Shown here: positions 6,076 to 7,641 of the stretch, one piece after another
How positions within the stretch are numbered: the first letter of the stretch is position 1
How the letters are laid out: each line of letters opens with the position of its first letter
From: Negativicutes bacterium
Lineage (GTDB): Bacteria > Bacillota > Negativicutes > JAGOZY01
Length of the DNA stretch: 7,641 nucleotides
Reading direction: 5' to 3'
NCBI GenBank assembly: GCA_018058445.1
Contig: JAGOZY010000044.1
Span: 1-7,641 of the forward strand
Notes under the pieces: generated by a model
What the model saw: only the letters and a program-made list of their open reading frames with translations
What the model was told of the DNA's origin: nothing
Database searches by the model: none
Made by a program: the position numbers and the translations under genes

Positions 6076-7641
6076 TTAGGAAAATAAAAGAAGTTTAATT
6101 AGCCATAAAAATAGCAAAGTGATAACCCCATAGCTAATTTCCACTAAATGAAGCTCCGATGGTAACCAGCTCCAACCCAAATTCGGAGACAATATCAAAG
6201 CTGCTAAAAGAACTGTAATACAGAGTAAAATCAAGCTTCTCTGCAATCCTCGTTGCCCACTTTCAAGTCTCTCCACGCGCTTCTCCCATTGCGGATCAAT
6301 TTTTACAGTTAGTCGGCCTTCACGTAATTCTGCCAATGCCTGATGCACTTCATTCGGTAGTTGAGTCCAACTTCGAACAAACTGTCGGCCACTGCTCCAA
6401 CCCTCTTGCAGTAAATTAATCGGATGAAGCCTGTTTCGGAGAAGTTTCCAGGCATAAGGCTCCGCAACTGCAAGAATATTAAAGCCAGGAGCTAGATTAC
6501 GAACAACACCTTCTAAAGTCATCACAGTTTTAGCCAATAAAGCCATATCAGGTGGTACCCGTACTTGGTGTCGAGCGGCGACATTCCAAAGAGATTCTAA
6601 TGCCTCTCCGATCTGCAACTCTTCCAGAGGAATTCCATAGTACTCCTGTCTGAGCCTCTCAACATCGGCACGCAACGCCTTCTCATCGACTTGTCCATCA
6701 ACAGCCCCCATATCAAGTAGAACATCCGAAATCCCTCGATTATCGTCAAGCATCAAGCAAATAACCAATGAGGATAAGTGGCGACGCGTTGCTTGGTCTA
6801 ATCGTCCCAATAATCCAAAATCCAAAAATATCAACGTGTTTTCCGGAATAACTCGGAGATTTCCAGGATGCAAATCACCGTGATAATAGCCAAATTCCAA
6901 CATTTGAGCAAGCACAGTTCGGATTAGATGCTCTGCCAAGTCCTCTAAATTAACACCTACTTTTATTAACCCTTCACGATCTTCAAGTGCATATCCTGAT
7001 AAATACTCTAAAACCAATACCTGATCAGAAGAAAATTCATGATAAATCTTAGGGATTTTTACGTCCGGCAAGTTTTGCCTTGCGATCCGCTCGGCATTTC
7101 GAGCTTCTCGCCGATAATCGAGCTCCTCTTTTAACGCGACAGAAAACTCAGCAACAACTTGAATCAAGCCTAATCTTTTCGCCCAATCCCAATGTTGCTC
7201 ACCGAGAGCCGCCAAGTCGGCCAAAATAACCAAATCAGCCTGCACCATTCCTGTAATCCCTGGACGACGAACTTTGATTGCGACTTCTTCGCCACTTAAC
7301 AGAACAGCCCGATGAACTTGCCCAATCGATGCTGATCCTAACGGTTGATCATCAAATTCTAGGCATACTTCTTCAACTGATTTCCCCCAGCTTTCTTGCA
7401 AAACTCTTCGAACTTCTGAAACCGGGATAGGATTTGCAGATTCTCTAAGCAAAGAGAGCTCTTGAATCACTTCGGGCGGGATAACATCAGACCGCGTACT
7501 GAGAAATTGACCAATCTTAACAAATGTCGGTCCTAAGTCCTCTAGTAGCTGACGAATTCGGATAGGCAAATGTCCTAAATCTTCCTCATCTAAGCGACCA
7601 ATACGAAGCCGCCGATAAAAACTGAGCAGTTCACTCAGGCC
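6076..7641 (-). CDS. ABC1/UbiB (AarF) family atypical kinase (partial, N-terminus beyond right edge)
   Basis: The frame stays open from the right edge to a TAA at 6078-6076, giving 521 visible residues. Numbering from the edge, the family signature KIGQ lies at 42-45. The Ala-containing nucleotide loop PLGSASIGQV is at 100-109, the AIK lysine at 123, the EELDYRREA acidic helix near 172-180, the catalytic loop HGDLHPGN at 254-261 (D256, N261) and the DFG triplet at 274-276. Two hydrophobic segments near 470-490 and 502-520 form a C-terminal membrane hairpin, as in other UbiB-like proteins. Members support ubiquinone or other isoprenoid-lipid pathways and show ATPase rather than ordinary protein-kinase activity; the role in this organism is unknown. 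A TTG at 7569 is in frame, but family-like sequence continues upstream of it, so it is not the start. pdxS follows after a gap of about 124 bases. Confidence 0.92.
   Translation of the reverse strand, partial: GLSELLSFYRRLRIGRLDEEDLGHLPIRIRQLLEDLGPTFVKIGQFLSTRSDVIPPEVIQELSLLRESANPIPVSEVRRVLQESWGKSVEEVCLEFDDQPLGSASIGQVHRAVLLSGEEVAIKVRRPGITGMVQADLVILADLAALGEQHWDWAKRLGLIQVVAEFSVALKEELDYRREARNAERIARQNLPDVKIPKIYHEFSSDQVLVLEYLSGYALEDREGLIKVGVNLEDLAEHLIRTVLAQMLEFGYYHGDLHPGNLRVIPENTLIFLDFGLLGRLDQATRRHLSSLVICLMLDDNRGISDVLLDMGAVDGQVDEKALRADVERLRQEYYGIPLEELQIGEALESLWNVAARHQVRVPPDMALLAKTVMTLEGVVRNLAPGFNILAVAEPYAWKLLRNRLHPINLLQEGWSSGRQFVRSWTQLPNEVHQALAELREGRLTVKIDPQWEKRVERLESGQRGLQRSLILLCITVLLAALILSPNLGWSWLPSELHLVEISYGVITLLFLWLIKLLLFS

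Noticed and set aside
7567..7569. TTG as the start codon of the ABC1 kinase gene
   Set aside because: The frame is open for 24 more codons to the window edge with plausible family-like sequence, so the TTG is an internal leucine and the gene is truncated by the window.

Overview
The window is a compact bacterial chromosomal segment. Genes are tightly packed with strong AAGGAG-type ribosome binding sites, and base composition is moderately AT-leaning. Seven protein-coding genes can be supported, six on the minus strand and one (a Nudix hydrolase) on the plus strand. Glutaminase-dependent vitamin B6 synthesis (PdxS/PdxT), a stand-alone ECF vitamin-transporter S component of the FolT type and Gram-positive-style Shine-Dalgarno sequences point to a Bacillota-like (clostridial or related) organism. 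This is an inference; no rRNA or phylogenetic marker is present. No mobile element, tRNA, rRNA or CRISPR array was seen, and no stretch above 300 bases lacks a gene.

Left part (1-2421, minus strand): a three-gene run reads folT-like S component -> SixA/RHG histidine phosphatase -> CYTH-CHAD protein, with gaps of only 15-16 bases. The CYTH-CHAD gene covers the first 1418 bases and runs off the left edge. CYTH and CHAD domains are tied to triphosphate and polyphosphate chemistry, and SixA-type enzymes remove phosphate from phosphohistidine or small substrates. A divergent Nudix hydrolase gene (2509-3120, plus) lies just beyond, behind an extended -10 promoter. Nudix, RHG phosphatase and CYTH-CHAD together look like a phosphoanhydride/polyphosphate housekeeping neighbourhood.

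Middle part (3138-5951, minus strand): pdxS -> pdxT -> a eukaryotic-type hexokinase. pdxT and the hexokinase share an ATGA overlap. pdxS and pdxT are separated by about 115 bases holding a long hairpin without a U-tract. The hexokinase converges on the Nudix gene, and one terminator hairpin overlaps both stop codons. PdxST builds pyridoxal 5'-phosphate from ribose 5-phosphate, glyceraldehyde 3-phosphate and glutamine. The hexokinase would make hexose 6-phosphate upstream of those sugar phosphates.

Right part (6076-7641, minus strand): an ABC1/UbiB (AarF-type) atypical kinase with two C-terminal membrane segments. It runs off the right edge and has no start codon in the window.

The most notable points are the eukaryote-family hexokinase translationally coupled to vitamin B6 genes, the pdxS-pdxT intergenic hairpin, the terminator shared by two convergent stop codons, and the CYTH-CHAD/SixA/Nudix cluster. 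None of these is evidence for a wholly new system; the families are all known.
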